From: Bradyrhizobium sp. Rc3b
GTDB taxonomy: Bacteria; Pseudomonadota; Alphaproteobacteria; Rhizobiales; Xanthobacteraceae
Direction of reading: 5' to 3'
Length of the DNA stretch: 64,000 nt
NCBI RefSeq assembly: GCF_900114915.1
Contig: NZ_FOUS01000007.1
Coordinates: 310,001-374,000, forward strand
Shown here: positions 43,476-50,699 of the stretch, piece after piece
Layout of the letters: each line of letters starts with the position of its first letter
Numbering within the stretch: the stretch's first letter is position 1
Program-made: the position numbers and the translations under genes
The notes under the pieces: generated by a model
Database searches by the model: none
Told to the model about the DNA's origin: nothing
The model's input: the letters and a program-made list of their open reading frames with translations, nothing else

Positions 43476-45761
43476 CTATCCATTAACACGTTCGACTTTG
43501 GCGACGACCGCCTTCGCGCGCAGCTGGGCCAGGATCGCGCTGAGGTGCTTGAGATCGTAGACTTCGAGATCGATCGTCGTCTCCGTGAAATCAGGCGAGC
43601 GGCGCTGCATGCTGATGTTGTCGATATTGCCGTCGTGCTCGGCGATCACGGTCGCGATCTGCGCCAGCGCGCCGGGCTCGTTGACGTTCTCGACCTTGAT
43701 GCGGGCCGGAAAGCGCTGCGGCGCGGAGTCCTCGATGTCCCAACGGACGTCGAGCCAGCGCTCCGGCTCCTCCTCGAAATCCTTCAGCGCCGGCGCCTGG
43801 ATCGGGTAGATCGTAATGCCCTCTCCCGGCGTCACGATGCCGACGATGCGATCGCCCGGCACAGCGCCGCCATTCGGTGCGAACTTGATCGGCAGGTCGG
43901 AATTGATGCCGCGGATCGGGATCGCGACCGGGCTGCGCGGCGGCTCCGACGACTTCTCCTTGAGCTTGGCGGCAAGCCCCTTCTTCACGCCGTAGCGCGC
44001 GATGCGCTCCTCCTTGTAGTCGGGGTACATCGCACGCGCGACGTGGGAGGCCTTGATCTCGCCGCGCCCCACCGCCGCCATGACGTCCTCGATCGAGGTG
44101 CGCGCGAGCCGCGGCAGCGCGCCCTTGAGCTTGTCGTCGGCGTATTCGATCTTGGCGCGCTCGAACAGGCGCTCCACGATGCGCCGGCCGAGACCGGCGT
44201 ATTGATCGCGCACCGCCGTCCGGGTGGCGCGGCGGATCGCGGCGCGCGCCTTGCCGGTGACCGCAAGCGTCTCCCAGGCCGAGGGCGGCGCCGATTGCGC
44301 TTCCGAGGTCAGCACCTCGACCTCGTCGCCGTTCTGAAGCTCCGAGGACAGCGGCGCGAACTGGCCGTTGATCTTGCAGCCGACCGCGCTGTTGCCGACG
44401 TCGGTGTGCACGGCATAGGCGAAGTCGATCACGTTGGCGTGGCGCGGCAGCGCGATCAGCTTGCCCTTCGGGGTGAAGCAGAACACCTGGTCGTGAAACA
44501 GCTCGAGCTTGGTGTGCTCGAGGAATTCCTCCGGATTGGCGCTTTCCGAGAGGATGCCGATGGTGTGGCGCAGCCACGCGAACGCATTGGATTCGCGCTT
44601 GAGGAATTCGGTCGGCGAGCCGACGCCCTCCTTGTAGAACACATGCGCGGCGATGCCGCGCTCGGCGATCTGGTCCATCGCCTCCGTGCGGATCTGCAGC
44701 TCGACGCGCTGGTTGCCGGGGCCGATCACCGTGGTGTGGATCGAGCGATAGTCGTTCTGCTTCGGCGTCGAGATGTAGTCCTTGAAGCGTCCCGGCACGA
44801 CCGGCCAGGTGGTGTGGACGATCCCGAGCGCGCGATAGCAGGCCTCGATGTCGTTGACGACGAGGCGGAAGCCGAAGATGTCGGACAATTGCTCGAAGCC
44901 GACCGACTTGCGCTCCATCTTGGTCCAGATCGAGAACGGCTTCTTGCGGCGGCCATAGACCCGCGCCCCTAAGCCCCGGTGGCGCAGATTGTTCGAGAGC
45001 TGGTCCTCGATCTCGCCGATCAGATTGCGGTTGCGCTCGGCGAGCGCGTCGAGCCGCTGCATCACCACCGAATAGGCTTCGGGATCGAGGGTGCGGAAGG
45101 ACAGATCCTCCAGCTCCTCGCGCATTTCCTGCATGCCCATGCGGCCCGCCAGCGGCGCATAGATGTCGAGCGTCTCCTCGGCGATGCGCCTGCGCGATTC
45201 CGTCGGCACGAAATCCAGCGTGCGCATGTTGTGCAGGCGATCGGCGAGCTTGACCAGGAGCACACGGACATCGTCAGCAATGGCCAGCAACAATTTGCGC
45301 AGGTTCTCGGCCTGCTTGGCCTCCCGCGACACCAGCTCGAGCCGCTTCAGCTTGGTCAGACCCTCGACCAGCGCGCCGATCTCCGGCCCGAAGATCTGGT
45401 CGATCTCGGCCCGCGTCGCTTCGGTGTCCTCGATGGTGTCGTGGAGCAGCGCGGCCACGATGGTGGCGTCGTCGAGCTTGAGGTCGGTGAGAATCGCTGC
45501 CACTTCGAGCGGGTGCGAGAAATACGGATCGCCCGAGGCGCGGGTCTGCGAGCCGTGCGCCTTCATGGCGTAGACATAGGCGCGGTTCAGCAGGTCTTCG
45601 TTGGTGTTGGGATTGTAGGACCTGACGCGCTCGACGAGGTCATATTGACGCATCATGCGCGCGCGCGGCTTGGCCGGGCGCGCGACCGGCGCAGTCGGGG
45701 CCACGGCAACCGATTCGGTTGCGGCCTGCATCTGCGTGGATCTGCGGCGCCGATATACCAT
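43476..45761 (-). CDS. Bifunctional (p)ppGpp synthetase/hydrolase, Rsh type
   Basis: Rsh makes and degrades the stringent-response alarmone (p)ppGpp. The 761-residue protein has the HD hydrolase domain with LLHDTIEDT near residue 107, the synthetase domain with RFKDYISTPKQNDYRSIHT, a TGS domain and a C-terminal ACT domain. Both catalytic halves look intact. ATG 45761 has GGACGGG close upstream; in-frame ATGs follow within 36 codons. It lies downstream of rpoZ but a terminator separates them. Confidence 0.95.
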   Translation of the reverse strand: MVYRRRRSTQMQAATESVAVAPTAPVARPAKPRARMMRQYDLVERVRSYNPNTNEDLLNRAYVYAMKAHGSQTRASGDPYFSHPLEVAAILTDLKLDDATIVAALLHDTIEDTEATRAEIDQIFGPEIGALVEGLTKLKRLELVSREAKQAENLRKLLLAIADDVRVLLVKLADRLHNMRTLDFVPTESRRRIAEETLDIYAPLAGRMGMQEMREELEDLSFRTLDPEAYSVVMQRLDALAERNRNLIGEIEDQLSNNLRHRGLGARVYGRRKKPFSIWTKMERKSVGFEQLSDIFGFRLVVNDIEACYRALGIVHTTWPVVPGRFKDYISTPKQNDYRSIHTTVIGPGNQRVELQIRTEAMDQIAERGIAAHVFYKEGVGSPTEFLKRESNAFAWLRHTIGILSESANPEEFLEHTKLELFHDQVFCFTPKGKLIALPRHANVIDFAYAVHTDVGNSAVGCKINGQFAPLSSELQNGDEVEVLTSEAQSAPPSAWETLAVTGKARAAIRRATRTAVRDQYAGLGRRIVERLFERAKIEYADDKLKGALPRLARTSIEDVMAAVGRGEIKASHVARAMYPDYKEERIARYGVKKGLAAKLKEKSSEPPRSPVAIPIRGINSDLPIKFAPNGGAVPGDRIVGIVTPGEGITIYPIQAPALKDFEEEPERWLDVRWDIEDSAPQRFPARIKVENVNEPGALAQIATVIAEHDGNIDNISMQRRSPDFTETTIDLEVYDLKHLSAILAQLRAKAVVAKVERVNG

Positions 45762-45899
45762 CCCGTCCTGCCTTCAAACGAGCCCGAGCCGGCCCGCTGT
45801 ATACATCTTAGCTCCGATCGCGCTTGTGTCCGATCAATTCAGTAACAGGACGCATCGCCAGCTACAACGCATGGTAACCACGAAAACGTCAACAAAAGC

Positions 45900-45927
45900 A
45901 AAGGCCCGAACACCGGTTCGGGCCTTT
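45900..45927 (-). terminator. Intrinsic terminator of rpoZ
   Basis: The 12-base stem AAAGGCCCGAAC / GTTCGGGCCTTT with a four-base loop is perfect. On the minus strand it is followed by a T-rich run (GCTTTTGTTG). It lies 39 bases after the rpoZ stop. Confidence 0.9.
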
Positions 45928-45965
45928 GATAAAATCACAAGAAATCGACGATCGCGACGGACGAT

Positions 45966-46358
45966 TTACTCGTCTTCCTCGGGCTGCTCCTCGGGCGGCG
46001 CGAGGCCTTCGAGACCCTTCAGGAGCTCCTCTTCGGTCATGCGCTCGACGGCGACTTCGGTATCGTCCGCATCGACGCTCGCGCCCGCGGAACCGATCAG
46101 CGGCACCGTATCCGGCTCGGGCTCGTCGACCTCGACGAACTTCTGGAGCGAGTGCACCAGCTCCTCGCGCAGGTCCTCGGGCGAAATGGTCGTGTCAGCA
46201 ATTTCGCGCAAAGACACAACAGGGTTCTTGTCGTTATCGCGGTCAACCGTTAGTTGTGAGCCGGACGAAATCATGCGGGCACGGTGGGCGGCCAGCAGGA
46301 CCAGGTCAAACCGGTTGTCGACCTTGTCGATACAATCTTCTACGGTGACGCGAGCCAT
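45966..46358 (-). CDS. rpoZ: RNA polymerase omega subunit
   Basis: Omega assists assembly of RNA polymerase and, in proteobacteria, takes part in ppGpp binding. The 130-residue protein has the conserved N-terminal part (MARVTVEDCIDKVDNRFDLV, AAHRARMISSG, KNPVVSLREIA) and an acidic C-terminal extension of about 60 residues typical of Rhizobiales. It is expressed alone with a strong terminator and lies upstream of the alarmone gene rsh. Confidence 0.96.
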   Translation of the reverse strand: MARVTVEDCIDKVDNRFDLVLLAAHRARMISSGSQLTVDRDNDKNPVVSLREIADTTISPEDLREELVHSLQKFVEVDEPEPDTVPLIGSAGASVDADDTEVAVERMTEEELLKGLEGLAPPEEQPEEDE

Positions 46359-46687
46359 GGACTGTCGCTCCGTTGTGGGTGGGACGAAATATGTGGATGA
46401 TTGGGGCTAGTTATAGGGGCTGGGGCCGTTTCGCAAGGCCAATTTGTGATTTGGCCTCGCCAAACGGCTCTGCTACCCCCACATTGGGGCTGGGATGGGC
46501 GGTTACCCGGGCTGCCATCGAGGGCGGCGCCGGGTCTATGAAAGTCCGCCATAACTATACCTTGTTTGCCCCGACTTCTCCGGATTTGCGGCTTCGACGG
46601 ATTTCGGCGGCACCCTAGAACTGCGCGGCCTGCTGCCGCCGCGCCAACAATAAACGATCAATCACGAACACTACGCGAGCAAACTGA
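46359..46687. other. Divergent promoter region between rpoZ and the NYN gene
   Basis: About 330 bases without a gene. It must hold the promoters of rpoZ and of the NYN-domain gene. It includes the imperfect hairpin at 46424-46468 and an A/T-rich stretch near 46545-46565. Confidence 0.6.
46424..46468. repeat. Imperfect inverted repeat upstream of rpoZ
   Basis: GGCCGTTTCGCAAGGCCAAT and TTTGGCCTCGCCAAACGGCT pair with few mismatches around a loop of about five bases. On either strand it would form a stem of roughly 18 pairs. The role is unknown. Confidence 0.6.
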
Positions 46688-47332
46688 ATGTCACCTTCCT
46701 CCACCGACAAGATCGCGCTCTTCATCGACGGAGCCAATCTCTACGCGACGGCGAAAACTCTGGGCTTCGACATCGACTACAAGCGCCTGCTGAAGGAGTT
46801 TCAGAGCCGCGGAACGTTGCTTCGGGCGTTCTACTACACCGCCATCATCGAGGATCAGGAATACTCCTCGATCCGCCCGCTGATCGACTGGCTGGATTAC
46901 AACGGCTACACCGTCGTCACCAAGGCGACCAAGGAGTTCATCGACGCCTCCGGCCGCCGCAAGGTCAAGGGCAACATGGACATCGAGCTCGCCGTGGACG
47001 CCATGGAGCTTGCCGAGCACATCGACCAGATGGTGCTGTTCTCCGGTGACGGTGACTTCCGCTCCCTAGTCGAGGCCGTGCAGCGCCGCGGCGTTCGGGT
47101 CACGGTGATCTCCACCATCGCCAGCCAGCCGCCGATGATCGCCGACGAGCTGCGCCGCCAGGCCGACGTCTTCACCGACCTCGTCGAGCTGCAATCCAAG
47201 CTCGGCCGCGATCCCTCCGAACGCCCCGCCCCGCGCGACCGCGGTGATCGCGAGGCCCGCCACCACGCCCCACAATTCCTCCAGCGCGCAACCACGATGG
47301 CGCCGAGGGGCGATGACGACTTCGAGGAGTGA
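46688..47332 (+). CDS. NYN-domain (LabA/DUF88-like) protein
   Basis: The 214-residue product has a NYN domain, a PIN-like nuclease fold: FIDGANLYATAK with the first acidic residue, KGNMDIELAVDAMELA, and LFSGDGDFRSLVEAVQRRG with the Asp pair. The acidic residues are intact, so RNase activity is plausible. The C-terminal 50 residues are Arg/Asp-rich and disordered. It overlaps the uracil-DNA glycosylase gene by 20 bases, which suggests co-expression. The RNA target is unknown. Confidence 0.9.
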   Translation: MSPSSTDKIALFIDGANLYATAKTLGFDIDYKRLLKEFQSRGTLLRAFYYTAIIEDQEYSSIRPLIDWLDYNGYTVVTKATKEFIDASGRRKVKGNMDIELAVDAMELAEHIDQMVLFSGDGDFRSLVEAVQRRGVRVTVISTIASQPPMIADELRRQADVFTDLVELQSKLGRDPSERPAPRDRGDREARHHAPQFLQRATTMAPRGDDDFEE

Positions 47333-47987
47333 GGCGGCCCGGTCAAGCCGCCAGCCTCCCACCCTCGTTCCCGACCGCAATTGTCCGCTCTGTCCGCGCT
47401 TGGTCGCCTTTCGTGAGGCGAACCGGGCGCGTGAGCCGTTGTGGCACAATGCGCCGGTTGCGCCCTTCGGCGACATCAAGGCCCGCCTGTTGATCGTCGG
47501 CCTCGCGCCGGGGATGCAGGGCGCCAACCGCACGGGACGGCCGTTCACCGGCGATTACGCCGGTGACCTGCTCTACGCCACCCTGCTCGAATATGGATTT
47601 GCCAAGGGCACCTATCAGGCGCGTCCCGATGACGGCCTGAAGCTGGTCGACTGCCGGATCGCCAATGCCGTGCATTGCGTTCCGCCACAGAACAAGCCGC
47701 TGCCCGTCGAGATCAACACCTGCCGCCAGTTCCTCGTGGCGAATCTCGAGACGATGCCGAAGCTGCGCGCGATCATCGCGCTCGGGCGGATTGCGCACGA
47801 CAGCGTGCTCAAGCCGCTGAACCTGAAGGCCTCGCAGGCCCCCTTCGGCCACGGCGCCGTGCATCAGGCCGGCGCGTTCAGGCTCTACGACAGCTATCAT
47901 TGCTCGCGCTACAACACGAACACCGGCGTGCTGACGCCGGACATGTTCCGGTCGGTGTTCGCGAAGGTGAAGGCGGATCTCGATTAG
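47313..47987 (+). CDS. Uracil-DNA glycosylase, family 5 (UdgB-like)
   Basis: Family 4 and 5 enzymes remove uracil and other deaminated bases from DNA and carry a 4Fe-4S cluster. The 224-residue protein has the four likely cluster cysteines: two in CPLCPRL, one in NAVHCVPP and one in EINTC. Motif A reads GLAPGMQGANRTGRPFTGD, which is the family 5 form. The last motif, SYHCSRYNTNTG, is also like family 5. ATG 47313 is preceded by GAGGGG and lies inside the end of the NYN gene. Confidence 0.92.
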   Translation: MTTSRSEAARSSRQPPTLVPDRNCPLCPRLVAFREANRAREPLWHNAPVAPFGDIKARLLIVGLAPGMQGANRTGRPFTGDYAGDLLYATLLEYGFAKGTYQARPDDGLKLVDCRIANAVHCVPPQNKPLPVEINTCRQFLVANLETMPKLRAIIALGRIAHDSVLKPLNLKASQAPFGHGAVHQAGAFRLYDSYHCSRYNTNTGVLTPDMFRSVFAKVKADLD

Positions 47988-47996
47988 CGCCCTGGT

Positions 47997-48578
47997 TCAG
48001 GCCTTGGCCGGATTGGCCTTCAGCCAGTCCAGGACGTCGCCGGCGTTCCGGTCGGGCGGAAACACCGGGTAGAACAAATGCGTGATCCTGGCGTCGTCGA
48101 TGATCAGCGCAAGACGCTTGATCAGCGTCAGGCCCGCGACCTCCATCGTCGGCAGATTGAGCGCGCGCGTCAGCGCCAGCTTCTCGTCCGACAGCACGGG
48201 GAACGGCAGATGCAGCCGTGACGCCATCTCAGTCTGGTACTCGTTGCTCTGGGTCGAAAGGCCGAACACGTGGGAGGCGCCGGCGCCCTTCAGTTCGGCG
48301 AACAGATCGCGAAACGCGCAAGTCTGCGGCGTGCACCCGCGTGCACCCGGGATCATGTCCCAATCGTCGACCAAGGAAATCTTGCCGGGTTCGCCGGTGC
48401 GGGGATAAGCGAACACCACGGTCCGGCCGCGCAGCGCCGACAGCGTCACCGAGGTGTCGTTGGTCGCGAGCAGGCCGATTGGCGGCAGCGTCACGCCGGT
48501 CAGATGCGCGGCGCCGCCGTCGTCTTCAGGTGCGGGAATCTGGCTCCAATCGACCTCGAGCAGGTTCCGTTGATTCAT
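47997..48578 (-). CDS. Peroxiredoxin, BCP/PrxQ type
   Basis: Peroxiredoxins reduce hydroperoxides with a reactive cysteine. The 193-residue protein has Cys82 and Cys87 in GCTPQTCAFRD, the spacing of the peroxidatic and resolving cysteines in BCP/PrxQ. It has an N-terminal extension of about 30 residues and no signal peptide. It converges on the glycosylase gene with a nine-base gap and lies just downstream of smpB, from which it is separated by four bases. Confidence 0.9.
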   Translation of the reverse strand: MNQRNLLEVDWSQIPAPEDDGGAAHLTGVTLPPIGLLATNDTSVTLSALRGRTVVFAYPRTGEPGKISLVDDWDMIPGARGCTPQTCAFRDLFAELKGAGASHVFGLSTQSNEYQTEMASRLHLPFPVLSDEKLALTRALNLPTMEVAGLTLIKRLALIIDDARITHLFYPVFPPDRNAGDVLDWLKANPAKA

Positions 48579-48582
48579 CTCG

Positions 48583-49056
48583 CTATCCCCTCGCCCGCAT
48601 CAGGCGGCCCTTCTCCCGGCTCCAGTCGCGCTTCTTCTCGGTCTCGCGCTTGTCGTGCAGCTTCTTGCCTTTTGCAACCGCCAGCTGCAACTTGGCGCGC
48701 CCACGCTCATTGAAATAGAGCTTGAGCGGGATCAGCGTCATGCCCTCGCGGTCGACGGCGCCCATCAGCTTGTTGATCTGCCGGCGATGCAGCAGCAGCT
48801 TTCGCGGCCGCTTCGGCTCGTGATTGAAGCGGTTTCCTTGCAGATATTCGGGAATGGTGGCGTTGATCAGCCAGATCTCGCCGTCCTTGGAATCGGCATA
48901 GGACTCCGCGATCGTGCTCTTGCCGTTGCGGATCGACTTGACCTCGGTGCCGGTCAGCGCAATCCCCGCCTCGATCGTATCCTCGATCGCATAGTTGAAG
49001 CGGGCCTTGCGATTTTCCGCCATGACCTTGATCGGACGTTCGTTCTTTTCAGCCAT
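48583..49056 (-). CDS. smpB: SsrA-binding protein SmpB
   Basis: SmpB binds tmRNA and places it in the A site of stalled ribosomes. The 157-residue protein has the OB-fold core with IEAGIALTGTEVKSIRNG and the C-terminal basic tail GKKLHDKRETEKKRDW, which enters the decoding channel. It is followed closely by the peroxiredoxin gene. No tmRNA gene is present in the window. Confidence 0.97.
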   Translation of the reverse strand: MAEKNERPIKVMAENRKARFNYAIEDTIEAGIALTGTEVKSIRNGKSTIAESYADSKDGEIWLINATIPEYLQGNRFNHEPKRPRKLLLHRRQINKLMGAVDREGMTLIPLKLYFNERGRAKLQLAVAKGKKLHDKRETEKKRDWSREKGRLMRARG

Positions 49057-49115
49057 GGCGACGAAACCTGAGCGCGATGCGCAGCGATGCTAACAGTTTG
49101 GATGAAGCGCGCGCG

Positions 49116-49556
49116 TCACTTCTTGAGGAGATCGCGGATCTCGGTCAGCAGCACGACCTCCTCCGACGGCTTCGACGGCTCCGCGGGCTTGGTCTCTTCC
49201 TTCCGCTTCAGTGTGTTCATGGCGCGGATCACCAGGAACAGCACGAAGGCGACGATGATGAAGTTGATCGTCAGCGTCAGGAAGCTACCGTAAGCAAGTA
49301 CGGCGCCTTGCTTTTTCGCATCCGCTAAGTTGGTGGCGGTCACCGACTTCGACAAGGGGGCGAAGTAGTTCGAGAAGTCGAGGCCGCCGGTCGCAGCGCC
49401 GATGATCGGCATGATGATGTCACCGACGAGCGAGGTGACGATGGCGCCGAAGGCCGCGCCGATGATGACGCCGACCGCGAGATCGACGACGTTGCCCTTC
49501 ATGGCGAACTCACGGAACTCCGTGAGCATCCGCCTGCCCTTTTCGTCGACGCTCAT
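49116..49556 (-). CDS. mscL: Large-conductance mechanosensitive channel
   Basis: MscL opens under high membrane tension to release solutes in hypo-osmotic shock. The 146-residue protein has the signature FAMKGNVVDLAVGVIIGAAFG in the first membrane helix, a periplasmic loop, a second helix (FLTLTINFIIVAFVLFLVI) and a charged C-terminal bundle. GGGGAGG precedes the ATG at 49556. It lies between dapA and smpB, all on the same strand. Confidence 0.96.
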   Translation of the reverse strand: MSVDEKGRRMLTEFREFAMKGNVVDLAVGVIIGAAFGAIVTSLVGDIIMPIIGAATGGLDFSNYFAPLSKSVTATNLADAKKQGAVLAYGSFLTLTINFIIVAFVLFLVIRAMNTLKRKEETKPAEPSKPSEEVVLLTEIRDLLKK

Positions 49557-49583
49557 GAACGGCCTCCCCGATAGGTCAACCCA

Positions 49584-50474
49584 TCAGTTGATCAGGCCAG
49601 CGTGCACCATGGCGCTGCGCACGGCAACGCGGGTCGGCTCGGAGACCGGCACCATCGGCAGCCGCATCGTCTCGTCGAGCTTGCCGAGCAGCGACATCGC
49701 GTACTTGATCGGCGCCGGGTTGCTCTCGATGAAGAGGTTGTTGTGCAGCGGCATCAGCTTGTCGTGGATCTTCAGCGCGGTGGCATGGTCGCCCTTGGCC
49801 CAGGCGGCCTGGAACTCCGAGCACAGGCGCGGCGCGACGTTCGAGGTCACCGAGATGCAGCCGTGGCCGCCATGCGCCATGTAGCCGATGATGGTCGCGT
49901 CCTCGCCCGAGAGCTGGTTGAAATCCTCGCCCATCGCCGCACGCTGCTGCGACACGCGCACCATGCTGGCGGTGGCGTCCTTCACGCCGGCGATGTTCTT
50001 CAGCTCCCATAACCGCTTCATGGTGTCGACGGACATGTCGATCACCGAGCGCGGCGGGATGTTGTAGATGATGATCGGAATGCCGATTGCGTCGTTGATC
50101 GCCTTGAAGTGCTGGTACATGCCTTCCTGGGTCGGCTTGTTGTAGTAAGGCGTCACCACCAGCACGGCGTCCGCGCCCGCCTTTTCGGCGTGCTGAGCGA
50201 GCTCGATCGCCTCCTTGGTCGAGTTGGAGCCCGCACCCGCGATCACAGGCACGCGGCCCTTGGCTTCAGCGATGCACCATTCGACCACCTTCTTGTGCTC
50301 GTCATGGCTGAGCGTCGGGCTCTCGCCGGTGGTGCCGACCGGCACCAGGCCGTTGGTGCCCTCCGAAATCTGCCAGTTGACCAGGGATCGGAATGCCGCC
50401 TCGTCCAGCGAGCCGTTCTTGAACGGCGTGACCAAGGCGGTGAACGACCCCCGGAATTTCGTCTTGGCTGCCAT
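49584..50474 (-). CDS. dapA: 4-hydroxy-tetrahydrodipicolinate synthase
   Basis: DapA condenses pyruvate with aspartate semialdehyde, the first step of lysine and diaminopimelate synthesis. The 296-residue protein has the Schiff-base lysine in NIAGVKDATASM, the GTTGESPTLSHDEH loop, and VVTPYYNKPTQEG with the catalytic Tyr. ATG 50474 has CGGAGGAAG upstream. dapA is followed by mscL and smpB. No lysine riboswitch is seen before it. Confidence 0.96.
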   Translation of the reverse strand: MAAKTKFRGSFTALVTPFKNGSLDEAAFRSLVNWQISEGTNGLVPVGTTGESPTLSHDEHKKVVEWCIAEAKGRVPVIAGAGSNSTKEAIELAQHAEKAGADAVLVVTPYYNKPTQEGMYQHFKAINDAIGIPIIIYNIPPRSVIDMSVDTMKRLWELKNIAGVKDATASMVRVSQQRAAMGEDFNQLSGEDATIIGYMAHGGHGCISVTSNVAPRLCSEFQAAWAKGDHATALKIHDKLMPLHNNLFIESNPAPIKYAMSLLGKLDETMRLPMVPVSEPTRVAVRSAMVHAGLIN

Positions 50475-50699
50475 GGACTTCCTCCGTACGCGGCTATCTC
50501 TTGAGCAAGCCCCTTTCATATCGGGTCTACCCCGCCGGTAAAAGGCCCGCTTCCGTGTGACGCACCGTTTAGGCCGCGATTTTGCCGCGGTAGTGGTGCA
50601 AATCGGCCCGCGGTAAGCGGCTGTTGGTATTTTGTCCGCATATTCAATCAAATACAGCTAGATCTTGAGCCACTTGACTGATTCGGGGCGACCAAACCC

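Noticed and set aside
42837..44972. Plus-strand open frame of about 710 codons
   Set aside because: It is antisense to pdxJ and rsh; no ribosome site or domain.
50475..50699. Possible lysine riboswitch before dapA
   Set aside because: The leader is about 180 bases at most and I could not find the conserved lysine-riboswitch core or a terminator/antiterminator pair.
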